A stretch of DNA of 7,411 nt, taken from assembly GCA_030599405.1 (NCBI GenBank), contig JAUVOB010000060.1, positions 1 to 7,411 on the forward strand, in the 5' to 3' direction. Made by a program: the position numbers and the translations under genes. Shown here piece by piece: positions 1 through 6,009 of this stretch. Each line of letters opens with the position of its first letter. The first letter of the stretch is position 1. Source of the DNA: Chloroflexota bacterium (GTDB lineage: Bacteria > Chloroflexota > Anaerolineae > Promineifilales > Promineifilaceae). The notes under the pieces are model-generated. The model did not search any database and was not told the DNA's origin. It saw nothing but the letters and a program-made list of their open reading frames with translations.

Positions 1-293
1 CTGAGATACCTGTTGTCCCTGGCGATCTTTACTCTGTTTTGCTCTGGCTCGATGAGTTCTATCTCGGATACGATCAGCTCGACGCCAGGCGGGATGAAGT
101 CCCTCCGCGGTTTGATCACGTCCTGCTCGCCGTATATACCGAAAGGTATGAATAGGAATCCAGGTTGGTAGTAGTGCGTTTCGTGTTGATCAACAATCGT
201 GATCTGCCACTCATCGCTACCCAAAACATGGGACAATTTATTGGCTACAATCGTCCCAGCTGTTCCCGCTCCGAGAATCAGCAACTTCTTCAT
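1..293 (-). CDS. Sulfide:quinone oxidoreductase-like FAD-dependent oxidoreductase, N-terminal part
   Basis: This gene is cut by the left window edge; 97 codons plus two bases are visible. The protein opens with MKKLLILGAGTAGTIVANKL, a beta-alpha-beta Rossmann unit with the FAD-binding GxGxxG motif (GAGTAG, residues 8-13). The next strand ends in an acidic residue (ITIVDQ), where FAD ribose is normally held. The following HYYQPGFLFIPFG stretch is typical of sulfide:quinone reductases and their relatives in the two-dinucleotide-binding flavoprotein family, which oxidise sulfide (or NADH in the NDH-2 relatives) and reduce quinone at the membrane face. The catalytic cysteines lie beyond the window, so substrate cannot be confirmed. 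The ATG at 291-293 is supported by AGGAG (CTCCT on the plus strand at 301-305), 7 nt upstream. It lies 77 bp downstream of the HTH-PocR regulator on the same strand, so co-transcription is likely. NDH-2-like NADH dehydrogenase is the main alternative. Confidence 0.8.
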   Translation of the reverse strand, partial: MKKLLILGAGTAGTIVANKLSHVLGSDEWQITIVDQHETHYYQPGFLFIPFGIYGEQDVIKPRRDFIPPGVELIVSEIELIEPEQNRVKIARDNRYL

Positions 294-329
294 TGAAAAT
301 CTCCTTGCTTCTACCGATAAAGATGAGAA

Positions 330-353
330 CGCGCTTCCCAGTGTTGAAGCGCG
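330..353 (-). terminator. GC-rich hairpin between regulator and oxidoreductase (terminator, attenuator or processing site)
   Basis: CGCGCTTC (330-337) and GAAGCGCG (346-353) form a perfect 8-bp stem with an 8-nt loop. It lies in the 77-bp gap after the regulator's stop codon and before the oxidoreductase's ribosome binding site. On the minus strand it is followed by TTCTCATCTTT, which is pyrimidine-rich but not a clean T run. It could therefore be a leaky terminator, an attenuator, or an mRNA stability element separating expression of the two genes. The stem is read directly; its function is inferred. Confidence 0.45.
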
Positions 354-370
354 AATTTCACACGATTCCT

Positions 371-1144
371 TTAAAATGCCGTTAAATCAGCTATCGCTTC
401 TAATCGATTCACGAGCGTTTTCCTCTCGTTGACAATATGGGCAACGATGTTGGCCATTCGCTGCACATATATGAGCACCTGTTCTCGCTGCTCGTAGCTC
501 AACCGGTGTACTTCTTCAACATGACTTTCTATGAGTGCCGGCTCGACGGCTAATTCTTTGGCGATATTGGCAATATCCTCTTGGATTGGTGGCCAAACCT
601 CTGGCGCTACACAACTTGCTACCACCATTCCTTGCAACTCCGAGCCGACTCGAATTAAGGCCCTGGCGCAAAGTAAGCCGAGATGGCTTTCACCAAATCT
701 CGGTTCTAGTTCCAACGATGTCGCCATTAGATGCCAGCTTTCAATACACTTCTGAAACGCTCCAGGAACCTGCCATATAACCTCGAATAGGCCGCAAGAG
801 TTGCTTGGGCTCGTAATGGGTCTGCCTTCCATATCCGTAACTACAACCATGACGCCCAATAAGTCGGCGAAGGATTCTTGAATGAGTTGGACGCATTCTA
901 AAGGAAGAACTGCCGCCAGCTTATCTTCATCTTCGGTTTCGTACGTCGCCTTGTTGTTTTCAGACCTTTCGTGTTGATCCGGCACTTGAATCTGGAATTG
1001 GCTTGAGACCTGATCGGCTGGAAAACGCCACTGCTTCCCAACCTTTACGGCCGGTAACCGGCCCTGCTCCGCCATCCGATATATGGTAGAGCGGTCTACA
1101 TGAAGTAACTCTTCCATGTCTTTAGCCGTTAGCAATTCCGTCAT
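371..1144 (-). CDS. Excisionase-type HTH regulator with PocR ligand-sensing domain
   Basis: This 257-residue protein is probably a one-component transcription regulator. Residues 1-45 form a MerR/excisionase-like winged helix (HTH_17): LLTAKDMEELLHVDRST, then IYRMAEQGRLPAVKVG and a wing ending QWRFP. A polar, acidic linker follows (about 46-76). Residues about 80-180 match the PocR sensory domain: LIQESFADLLGVMVVVTDMEGRPIT, then SNSC (C117), KC (C133) and SHLGL (H154). In many PocR domains the residue before this His is Cys; here it is Ser153, though C159 and C178 are close by. PocR domains are thought to bind small organic ligands or a metal. The C-terminal 60 residues look helical and may dimerise. 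The ATG at 1144 is preferred to a GTG at 1174, because the HTH begins right after it and no ribosome binding site supports the GTG; the ATG itself has only a weak one. It probably controls the oxidoreductase gene downstream, itself, or the divergent genes. Confidence 0.85.
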   Translation of the reverse strand: MTELLTAKDMEELLHVDRSTIYRMAEQGRLPAVKVGKQWRFPADQVSSQFQIQVPDQHERSENNKATYETEDEDKLAAVLPLECVQLIQESFADLLGVMVVVTDMEGRPITSPSNSCGLFEVIWQVPGAFQKCIESWHLMATSLELEPRFGESHLGLLCARALIRVGSELQGMVVASCVAPEVWPPIQEDIANIAKELAVEPALIESHVEEVHRLSYEQREQVLIYVQRMANIVAHIVNERKTLVNRLEAIADLTAF

Positions 1145-1185
1145 TCTAATCGATCCGTTTGTGAAATTTTGCACATAGTGGCTAG

Positions 1186-1214
1186 ATTGTATTAGCCTAC
1201 ATTACAAGCAGTAA
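1186..1214 (-). promoter_or_regulatory. Candidate promoter of the HTH-PocR regulator
   Basis: On the minus strand the -10 box TACAAT (plus-strand 1186-1191) matches five of six sigma-70 consensus bases. With a 17-bp spacer, the -35 position reads TTACTG (1209-1214), a poor match. That pairing suggests a promoter needing help from an activator. The double palindrome at 1214-1251 begins exactly at the -35 edge, where an activator could contact polymerase, or a repressor block it. GGCTA (1180-1184) and TAGCC (1193-1197) also bracket the -10 as a short inverted repeat. Confidence 0.4.
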
Positions 1215-1251
1215 GTGACATTTGTCAGTTTTCGACGTGACAAATGTCACT
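1214..1251. promoter_or_regulatory. Double-palindrome operator (two TGACANNTGTCA sites)
   Basis: AGTGACATTTGTCA (1214-1227) and TGACAAATGTCACT (1238-1251) are exact reverse complements, separated by 10 bp. Each arm is itself a near-palindrome of the form TGACANNTGTCA (1216-1227 and 1238-1249). The two centres are 22 bp apart, about two helical turns, so two dimers would sit on one face of the DNA. The similarity extends outward: GCAG before the left arm mirrors CTGC after the right arm, giving 18 of 20 matching positions. It lies in the region between the regulator and the phosphatase gene. A bound dimer-of-dimers regulator is the natural reading. Which protein binds is not shown; the adjacent HTH-PocR protein is the first candidate. 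Confidence 0.65.
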
Positions 1252-1369
1252 ATCTGCATATGATGCAGCTAATAAGGCTAATGCATACAGTGCAGATCCG
1301 TTGCTGGGATCATATGTCATTTCCACAAGAGACACTGAAATGCCGAATAAGGAAATTGCTCTAATGTTA

Positions 1370-1399
1370 TTGACAGAGCTCGAAAGCCAGGATTATCTA
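1370..1399 (+). promoter_or_regulatory. Weak candidate promoter for the phosphatase gene
   Basis: A perfect -35 hexamer TTGACA (1370-1375) is followed 18 bp later by TATCTA (1394-1399), which matches only the first three bases of the -10 consensus. If used, transcription would start near 1406 and leave a leader of about 55 nt. The rest of the 317-bp gap between the regulator and phosphatase starts, outside the operator, shows no convincing gene or RNA element. Confidence 0.3.
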
Positions 1400-1450
1400 G
1401 GAAGTAATTTGTGCCGTTACTATCAGGTTGCCTATTGTCACTATCCTGGC
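1386..1450 (+). repeat. Inverted repeat in the phosphatase leader
   Basis: GCCAGGAT (1386-1393) and ATCCTGGC (1443-1450) are perfect 8-bp reverse complements with 49 bp between them. The second arm ends 11 nt before the phosphatase ATG, where a ribosome binding site would lie. In RNA, pairing could affect translation initiation, but the 5' arm lies upstream of the predicted transcription start if the weak promoter above is right. The repeat is seen directly; any function is speculative. Confidence 0.25.
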
Positions 1451-1461
1451 TATCCTAACCT

Positions 1462-2010
1462 ATGATGAATCCTGCTCATTGGCTCTTCGATAAGATGTAT
1501 CCGATCATTCGCTTCGTCTACGAGCGTATCCTGGGGCATGCCTGGTTTGACGAGGTCACGCCTCAGCTGTGGTTGGGTGGTGCGCCTACGTATGACCGCG
1601 ACTACGAATTCATCAAGAACGCTGGAGTTACGGCGGTCTTGAATATTCGTGCCGAGCGGGACGATGATCAAGAGTTTTATCGTAAGAACGGTATCGACTA
1701 TTTGCGGCTTGAGGTTCTCGATGTCATGGTGCCTCCCCCGGAAGATATCGAAGAAGGCGTAGCGTTTATCGACAAACATGTCCAAGAAGGGGATGTTGTC
1801 CTCGTCCATTGCGCCAAGGGACGTGGTCGATCGGCAACGTTGCTGGCCGCCTATCTGATGAGACATGGTCATATGAATTATAACCAGGCAAATGAGCTGC
1901 TATTGTCAAAGCGTTCATTGGTCAATCTACAGGGTAGACATCAGCGGATTCTCGAGGCGTGGAACAGCGATCAAATTACACAGACAGATCCCTTGATGAC
2001 GGCTGATTAG
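1462..2010 (+). CDS. Dual-specificity protein phosphatase (cysteine-based)
   Basis: This 182-residue protein carries the cysteine-phosphatase P-loop HCAKGRGRS (116-124), fitting HCxxGxxRS: Cys117 is the nucleophile and Arg123 binds phosphate. Asp87 in the LEVLDV strand, 30 residues earlier, is placed to be the general acid. WLGGAPTYDRDYEFIKNAG (37-55) and VLNIRAER are typical of the start of the DSP fold. Such enzymes remove phosphate from Ser/Thr/Tyr of proteins, and some act on phospholipids (the PTPMT1 group) or other substrates; the substrate here is unknown. Residues 1-28 (MYPIIRFVYERILGHAWF) form an amphipathic or hydrophobic helix that might touch the membrane. No Shine-Dalgarno precedes the ATG at 1462; the ATG at 1495 (codon 12) is a possible alternative start. 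mutS follows 87 bp later on the same strand, so shared transcription is possible. Confidence 0.88.
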   Translation: MMNPAHWLFDKMYPIIRFVYERILGHAWFDEVTPQLWLGGAPTYDRDYEFIKNAGVTAVLNIRAERDDDQEFYRKNGIDYLRLEVLDVMVPPPEDIEEGVAFIDKHVQEGDVVLVHCAKGRGRSATLLAAYLMRHGHMNYNQANELLLSKRSLVNLQGRHQRILEAWNSDQITQTDPLMTAD

Positions 2011-2097
2011 ATCGCATTTACGAGAGCAAAATCACTTACTCGAGCCAAGGTTGCGGAGCATTATCTGATCGATACCTCTCCCGAGCCGTGAATCAAT

Positions 2098-4740
2098 ATG
2101 GCAAAGAAAAAAACTACTCCGATTCGCCAACAGTATCTTGAGATAAAGCGCCAATATCCTGATGCCATCCTCTTTTTTCGCCTGGGTGATTTCTATGAGA
2201 CCTTTGACCAGGATGCTGAGACGGCGGCCAAGGAATTGGATCTGGTGCTAACGGGCCGAAATGTCGGCAAGAATCAGCGCGTCCCAATGGCTGGCGTTCC
2301 CCATCACGCGGCCGAGGGTTACATCGCCAAACTTATCGCGCGAGGGTACAAAGTCGCCCTTTGCGAACAGATTGGTACGGAGACAGTCAACGGCCTGATG
2401 CCCAGGGATGTCACCCGCGTTTTCACGGCCGGAACGGTGATCGAATCGTCTATGTTGGACGCGACTCGCAACAATTACCTGGTTGCAGTCGTGCTAGAAA
2501 GCGAGCGATTTGGACTAGCCTATGTCGATGTAACTACCGGAGAATTCGCCACGGCACAGTTGGATAGCCGCAGATCGCTATCAGAAGAGCTTGCCCGGTT
2601 AAATCCGGCCGAGTTACTGATTGCGGACAATGAACATTCGCTCGGCGATGAGATCGCGTTATCTAAAGCGGTAAGTCGTCTACCGGGATGGCGCTTTGAA
2701 GAGGGGAATGCCCGAGAAACGCTTCTACGTCATTTTCAGGTCAATACACTTGCCGGTTATGGCTGCGATGGAAAGCCTCTGGCTGTTAGAGCAGCCGGAG
2801 CAATTATCACCTATCTAAACGACACGCAGCAGGGAACGTTATCCCAGATTCAGCGCCTGGCCACCTATAACGTCTCCGGCTATATGGCTCTAGACGCTGC
2901 CTCACGGCGCAATTTGGAACTTACGGAGGCCCTAGACGGCGGGACATCCAACTCCCTTCTCGGCGTGCTTGATAAAAGTGTAACTGCAATGGGCAGGCGC
3001 TTGATGCGTTCGCGAGTTAACCGTCCGCTGCTAGGTGTAGAGGAACTCAACCATCGCTTGGATTTGGTGGACGTTTTTTATGATGCTGGGCTTATGCGAG
3101 CAGAGACGCGTGACCTGCTAAAGGGCTATCCCGATCTCGAGCGCTTGAGCAACCGGACGATGAATGGAACGGCTACTCCAAGAGACCTGGAGGCGATAGG
3201 TAGGGCCCTGGACTTAGTTCCTGACCTCGTCGTTCTCTACTCTACCCAGGCTAACAAGGACCAGGTGGATGCTGGTTCGAATAATCCCACCCACCCGCTT
3301 TTTGACTTGCTGAGTGGGCTCGATCCATGCCAGGAGACGCGGGCCTTGATCAAGGAAGCCGTCATTGAGGACGCGCCGGCAGTGATAAACAAACCCGGAG
3401 TAATTCGGGCTGGATTTTCGGCCGAGCTCGATGGAGTTATGAATTCGTCAGCTCACGCCCGTGACTGGGTCGCGAACCTTGAATCAGTAGAAAGGAAACG
3501 CACCGGCATCTCGTCTTTGAAGGTCGGCTTTAACAAGGTTTTTGGCTACTACATCGAAATAACTAAGGCTAATATCGAACAAGCTCCCGACGACTATATA
3601 CGCAAACAGACGCTTACCAATGCCGAACGGTATATCACACCTGAACTTAAGGAATACGAAACTCTGATCCTCAACGCCGAAGAGCGGATTTTGGAGATTG
3701 AGCGACGCTTGTTCGCCGAGATTCGGGATCAGGTAGCGATATCCGCCGGTCGGCTCCTACAAACCTCGCAGGTCATCGCTGAATTGGACATCTCGGCCGC
3801 GTTGGCCGACGTGGCAGCGACCCATGGCTTTGTACGGCCGGTGCTGAGCGAGGATGAAAGTCTTCATCTGATTGACAGCCGGCATCCTGTCGTGGAACGC
3901 GCTCAGACTCTGGAGCGATTCGTGCCTAATAACTGCCGATTTGACGCCGATGGTCGCATACAGATCATCACCGGTCCCAACATGTCAGGGAAGAGTACAT
4001 ATCTGCGCCAGGTTGCCTTGATCGTACTGATGGCCCAGATTGGTAGTTATGTCCCTGCGAAGGAGGCGAATATTGGCCTGACAGATCGGATCTTCACCAG
4101 GATCGGCGCTCATGACGAATTGCATGCGGGCCGGTCGACCTTCATGGTGGAGATGGTGGAGGCGGCCGAGATTTTGAACCACGCCACCAACCGTTCACTA
4201 CTTATCCTGGATGAGATCGGCCGGGGTACAAGCACCTATGATGGTCTATCCATCGCCTGGGCTATAGTAGAGTACTTGCACAATCATCCACGCTTGCGAC
4301 CTCGTACGCTGTTTGCCACCCATTACCACGAGCTCACAGGCCTCGCAGATTTTCTTCCCGCTGTTGCTAATTACAATGTCGCCGTCGCAGAGGAAGGAGA
4401 TCGGGTCGTTTTCCTTCACCGGATCGTACCGGGTGGAGCCGATCGGAGCTATGGGATCCACGTGGCTCAGCTGGCGGGACTGCCGCGGGATGTGATTAAT
4501 CGGGCCAACGAGGTCCTTAAGGACTTGGAAAGGCATGCTCCCACAGCTGCTGTGGAGCAAAGCCATCTGCAGCAGCTCCAACAGATCGCCCTATTTCCTG
4601 AAAGTAGCCCGATATTGGATGAGCTACAGGATCTCGATGTATCGACGATGACGCCTCTGGAAGCGATCAACAAGCTGTACGAGTGGAAAAGGCGCTACGC
4701 CGACGAGGAACAGAGTCCCGATCCGTCATCTGGCGAGTAA
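2098..4740 (+). CDS. mutS: DNA mismatch repair protein MutS
   Basis: This complete 880-residue MutS binds base mismatches and small loops as a dimer and, on ATP binding, becomes a sliding clamp that recruits MutL. The N-terminal mismatch domain has the Phe-x-Glu wedge in GDFYETF (Phe32, Glu34), which stacks on the mispaired base. The connector (about 125-250), the lever/core with clamp (about 260-580) and the C-terminal ABC ATPase follow. The ATPase shows Walker A GPNMSGKST (626-634, Lys632), signature region AGRSTFMVEM (677-686), Walker B LLILDEIGRGTST (701-713, Asp705/Glu706) and switch His742 in FATHYHEL. QIALF (829-833) resembles the beta-clamp binding pentapeptide, and residues 838-866 match the terminal helical domain (LDVSTMTPLEAINKLYEW). 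Length and all key residues are normal for bacterial MutS1. No strong Shine-Dalgarno precedes the ATG. mutL is not next to it here. Confidence 0.98.
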   Translation: MAKKKTTPIRQQYLEIKRQYPDAILFFRLGDFYETFDQDAETAAKELDLVLTGRNVGKNQRVPMAGVPHHAAEGYIAKLIARGYKVALCEQIGTETVNGLMPRDVTRVFTAGTVIESSMLDATRNNYLVAVVLESERFGLAYVDVTTGEFATAQLDSRRSLSEELARLNPAELLIADNEHSLGDEIALSKAVSRLPGWRFEEGNARETLLRHFQVNTLAGYGCDGKPLAVRAAGAIITYLNDTQQGTLSQIQRLATYNVSGYMALDAASRRNLELTEALDGGTSNSLLGVLDKSVTAMGRRLMRSRVNRPLLGVEELNHRLDLVDVFYDAGLMRAETRDLLKGYPDLERLSNRTMNGTATPRDLEAIGRALDLVPDLVVLYSTQANKDQVDAGSNNPTHPLFDLLSGLDPCQETRALIKEAVIEDAPAVINKPGVIRAGFSAELDGVMNSSAHARDWVANLESVERKRTGISSLKVGFNKVFGYYIEITKANIEQAPDDYIRKQTLTNAERYITPELKEYETLILNAEERILEIERRLFAEIRDQVAISAGRLLQTSQVIAELDISAALADVAATHGFVRPVLSEDESLHLIDSRHPVVERAQTLERFVPNNCRFDADGRIQIITGPNMSGKSTYLRQVALIVLMAQIGSYVPAKEANIGLTDRIFTRIGAHDELHAGRSTFMVEMVEAAEILNHATNRSLLILDEIGRGTSTYDGLSIAWAIVEYLHNHPRLRPRTLFATHYHELTGLADFLPAVANYNVAVAEEGDRVVFLHRIVPGGADRSYGIHVAQLAGLPRDVINRANEVLKDLERHAPTAAVEQSHLQQLQQIALFPESSPILDELQDLDVSTMTPLEAINKLYEWKRRYADEEQSPDPSSGE

Positions 4741-4743
4741 ACT

Positions 4744-4784
4744 AAAAGCAAGCGTACGATAGAATAATCACTCAAGCTGCTTTT
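4744..4784. terminator. Possible weak convergent terminator after mutS and the mscS remnant
   Basis: AAAAGCAAGC (4744-4753) can pair with GCTGCTTTT (4776-4784) with one bulged A, leaving a 22-nt loop. It begins just after the mutS stop and ends inside the last codons of the convergent mscS pseudogene. The A run on one side and T run on the other would suit a bidirectional terminator, but the stem is AT-rich and the loop long, so the call is weak. Confidence 0.3.
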
Positions 4785-5291
4785 CCGTTAGGTTGGTATA
4801 AGTGCACATCCCGTTGCGGGAAAGGTATTGAAATACCCTCCTGATCGAAGCTAAGCTTTACCTGTTCCGTTATCGCGTAAGATACCTCGAGCTCATCATG
4901 AACTTCAACATAGGGGCGGACGGTGAAATTCACACTGTTGTCTCCCAATTCTTTCACAGCCACCGACGGCCGAGGCAAGCTTTGCCGATGAGTCTTGCAG
5001 GGCAATGCCCAGCGCCAGGACGGATGCACCCATCACGGCAATTACCGATGTCATAGGTAATCCGAGTACCCCCAAGGCGATCAAGGCTACTAATAGGAGG
5101 AGCGAATAGTAGGCGATTTTCGTAAAGAAACTGACCAAAGTCTCGTCAACCTTGGAACGCTGAACTATTTTAGCCAGCGCTCCCGCAAGCATCTTGGAAA
5201 CAATTCGGCCGACGAAAACAATGACTGCCACAGTAGCGACATTAATGGTCGCTGTCGTTAGAAATCTGATAAGGTCCTATTCAATATCCAT
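4772..5291 (-). pseudogene. Decayed MscS-family mechanosensitive channel gene (nonsense codon plus internal deletion and frameshift)
   Basis: MscS channels are about 280-residue inner-membrane heptamers that open under membrane tension. Here only 520 bp remain. The true start is ATG at 5289-5291, with AAGGAG 6 nt upstream, but codon 5 is TAG (5277-5279). Past the stop the same frame continues as a first transmembrane helix (DLIRFLTTATINVATVAV, then FVGRIVSK), a second helix (YYSLLLLVALIALGVLG) and the pore helix TSVIAVMGASVLALGIALQDS. Similarity then breaks near 4965-4995. It resumes in another frame with the C-terminal domain: RPSVAVKELGDNSVNFTVRP, then GISIPFPQRDVHLY and the terminal KAA at the TGA at 4772-4774. 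The beta domain and part of the alpha/beta domain, roughly 110 codons, are missing. The nonsense codon may derive from CAG (Gln). Upstream on the same strand, an 18-bp gap separates it from the NnrU-like gene. A truncated restart product is conceivable but would lack the vestibule. Confidence 0.88.
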
Positions 5292-5297
5292 CTTAGA

Positions 5298-5303
5298 CTC
5301 CTT
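5298..5303 (-). promoter_or_regulatory. Ribosome binding site retained by the mscS pseudogene
   Basis: On the minus strand AAGGAG lies 6 nt before the ATG at 5289-5291. It identifies the original start, upstream of the in-frame TAG, and shows that the reading frame begins before the apparent open frame that starts with a GTG at 5231. That GTG has no ribosome binding site. Confidence 0.8.
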
Positions 5304-5309
5304 AAGTAA

Positions 5310-5915
5310 TTATTTGATCTTGATTGGCACTATGCACGGAACGCGCGAGCGATACCTTTCATACTCCTCTCCGAAGATCGCAAGAAGTCGTCGTTCTTCG
5401 TGAATCGAGCCAATGAAAAAGTAAACGGTCGCCGCTAGATTGAAGATAAGTAGCTGCAAGGTCATGGTAGGTACCAACCATATAAGAAGAAGCGAAAAGA
5501 AAAAGAGAGGGTGGCGAACCAGTGCATAGGCGCCTTGGGTCACCATCTTTGGAGGTGGGAGCACTTCAGGTTTACCAGTCAAGAAACGCCGGACCTGGCT
5601 CAGGCCTGCAAAGCGCAGAATATCCGTTTGCCAAAAACTGATCAGCAATCCCAAAATGGCGATCAGTTGAACCGCGTAGAAGAACAATCTTAACGGACTT
5701 GGCACATTCCAGACAACTTCGTCCGGAAAAATACTTCTTCCGATAACCAACAACGGCAGAAACGTCGCTGCCGATAATAGATTGTAGAACAAGCGGTACC
5801 ATCCATCGTAGGGCCGCTGCCCTATTAAATAGCGGATTCGATTCTTGAATCGACTTGAAGCTGTAATGCTGTGAACGAGTGCCCAGAGACAGAACACGAT
5901 TAGGAAAAGGAGCAT
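5310..5915 (-). CDS. NnrU / isoprenylcysteine methyltransferase-like integral membrane protein
   Basis: This 201-residue membrane protein has about five hydrophobic segments: residues 2-18, 45-63, 76-95, and a hairpin over about 137-170. The C-terminal half carries the hallmark of the ICMT/PEMT/NnrU membrane methyltransferase group: GAYALVRHPLFF (128-139, with Arg134-His135-Pro136), then IHEERRLLAIFGEEYERYRSRVP (171-193, Glu173/Glu174). In that group these residues bind S-adenosylmethionine and line the active site. GQRPYDGWYRLFYN (32-45) is typical of the NnrU-like branch, whose substrates are mostly unknown; a role in nitric oxide metabolism is named for one member only. The ATG at 5915 has GGAGG 10 nt upstream. 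The mscS remnant follows after 18 bp and was probably its operon partner. The methyltransferase fold is well supported; the reaction is not known. Confidence 0.85.
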   Translation of the reverse strand: MLLFLIVFCLWALVHSITASSRFKNRIRYLIGQRPYDGWYRLFYNLLSAATFLPLLVIGRSIFPDEVVWNVPSPLRLFFYAVQLIAILGLLISFWQTDILRFAGLSQVRRFLTGKPEVLPPPKMVTQGAYALVRHPLFFFSLLLIWLVPTMTLQLLIFNLAATVYFFIGSIHEERRLLAIFGEEYERYRSRVPCIVPIKIK

Positions 5916-5959
5916 ATATACTAAGCCTCCGCGCTTGGATCTTTGATTCGACCAATCCG

Positions 5960-5988
5960 TTGCATGATTCGGGATAGAGGATTATAAA
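5960..5988 (+). promoter_or_regulatory. Candidate promoter of the PDO-like gene
   Basis: TTGCAT (5960-5965) and TATAAA (5983-5988) are separated by 17 bp, an acceptable sigma-70 arrangement. It would give a leader of about 15 nt containing AAGGA (5998-6002). The -10 overlaps that of the divergent promoter on the other strand. Confidence 0.45.
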
Positions 5989-6009
5989 ACGCGGAGTAAG
6001 GAATGCCGA
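5981..6009 (-). promoter_or_regulatory. Candidate promoter of the NnrU-like gene and mscS remnant
   Basis: On the minus strand a perfect -10 TATAAT (plus-strand 5981-5986) follows, after a 17-bp spacer, a -35 of TCGGCA (6004-6009, four of six consensus bases). The -35 abuts the ATG of the divergent PDO-like gene, and the -10 overlaps that of the plus-strand promoter. Confidence 0.55.

Noticed and set aside
1145..1174. GTG at 1174 as the start of the HTH-PocR regulator, adding ten residues.
   Set aside because: No ribosome binding site supports it, the extra residues are not part of the HTH, and the predicted transcription start near 1179 would leave almost no leader.
1222..1250. TTGTCA inside the left operator arm as a plus-strand -35 box.
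   Set aside because: The position 17 bp downstream reads TGTCAC, with no resemblance to a -10 box; the match simply comes from the palindrome.
1244..1465. A 73-codon open frame ending in an ATGA overlap with the phosphatase start.
   Set aside because: Its ATG lies inside the double-palindrome operator, no ribosome binding site precedes it, and the peptide shows no recognisable domain. The ATGA overlap is most likely chance.
1450..1872. A 140-codon minus-strand frame opposite the phosphatase gene.
   Set aside because: It lies entirely on the complement of the well-supported phosphatase coding region and has no recognisable domain; it is a shadow frame.
4772..5029. An independent 85-residue gene with ATG near 5029.
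   Set aside because: Only its downstream part, from RPSVAVKELG on, is MscS C-terminal sequence; the start region is the antisense-like wrong-frame reading of the pore-helix coding DNA.
4905..5231. A separate 108-residue membrane protein starting at GTG 5231.
   Set aside because: It is the middle of the mscS remnant: the same frame extends upstream through a TAG to an ATG with a strong ribosome binding site, and its last 20 or so residues are out-of-frame reading after the deletion.
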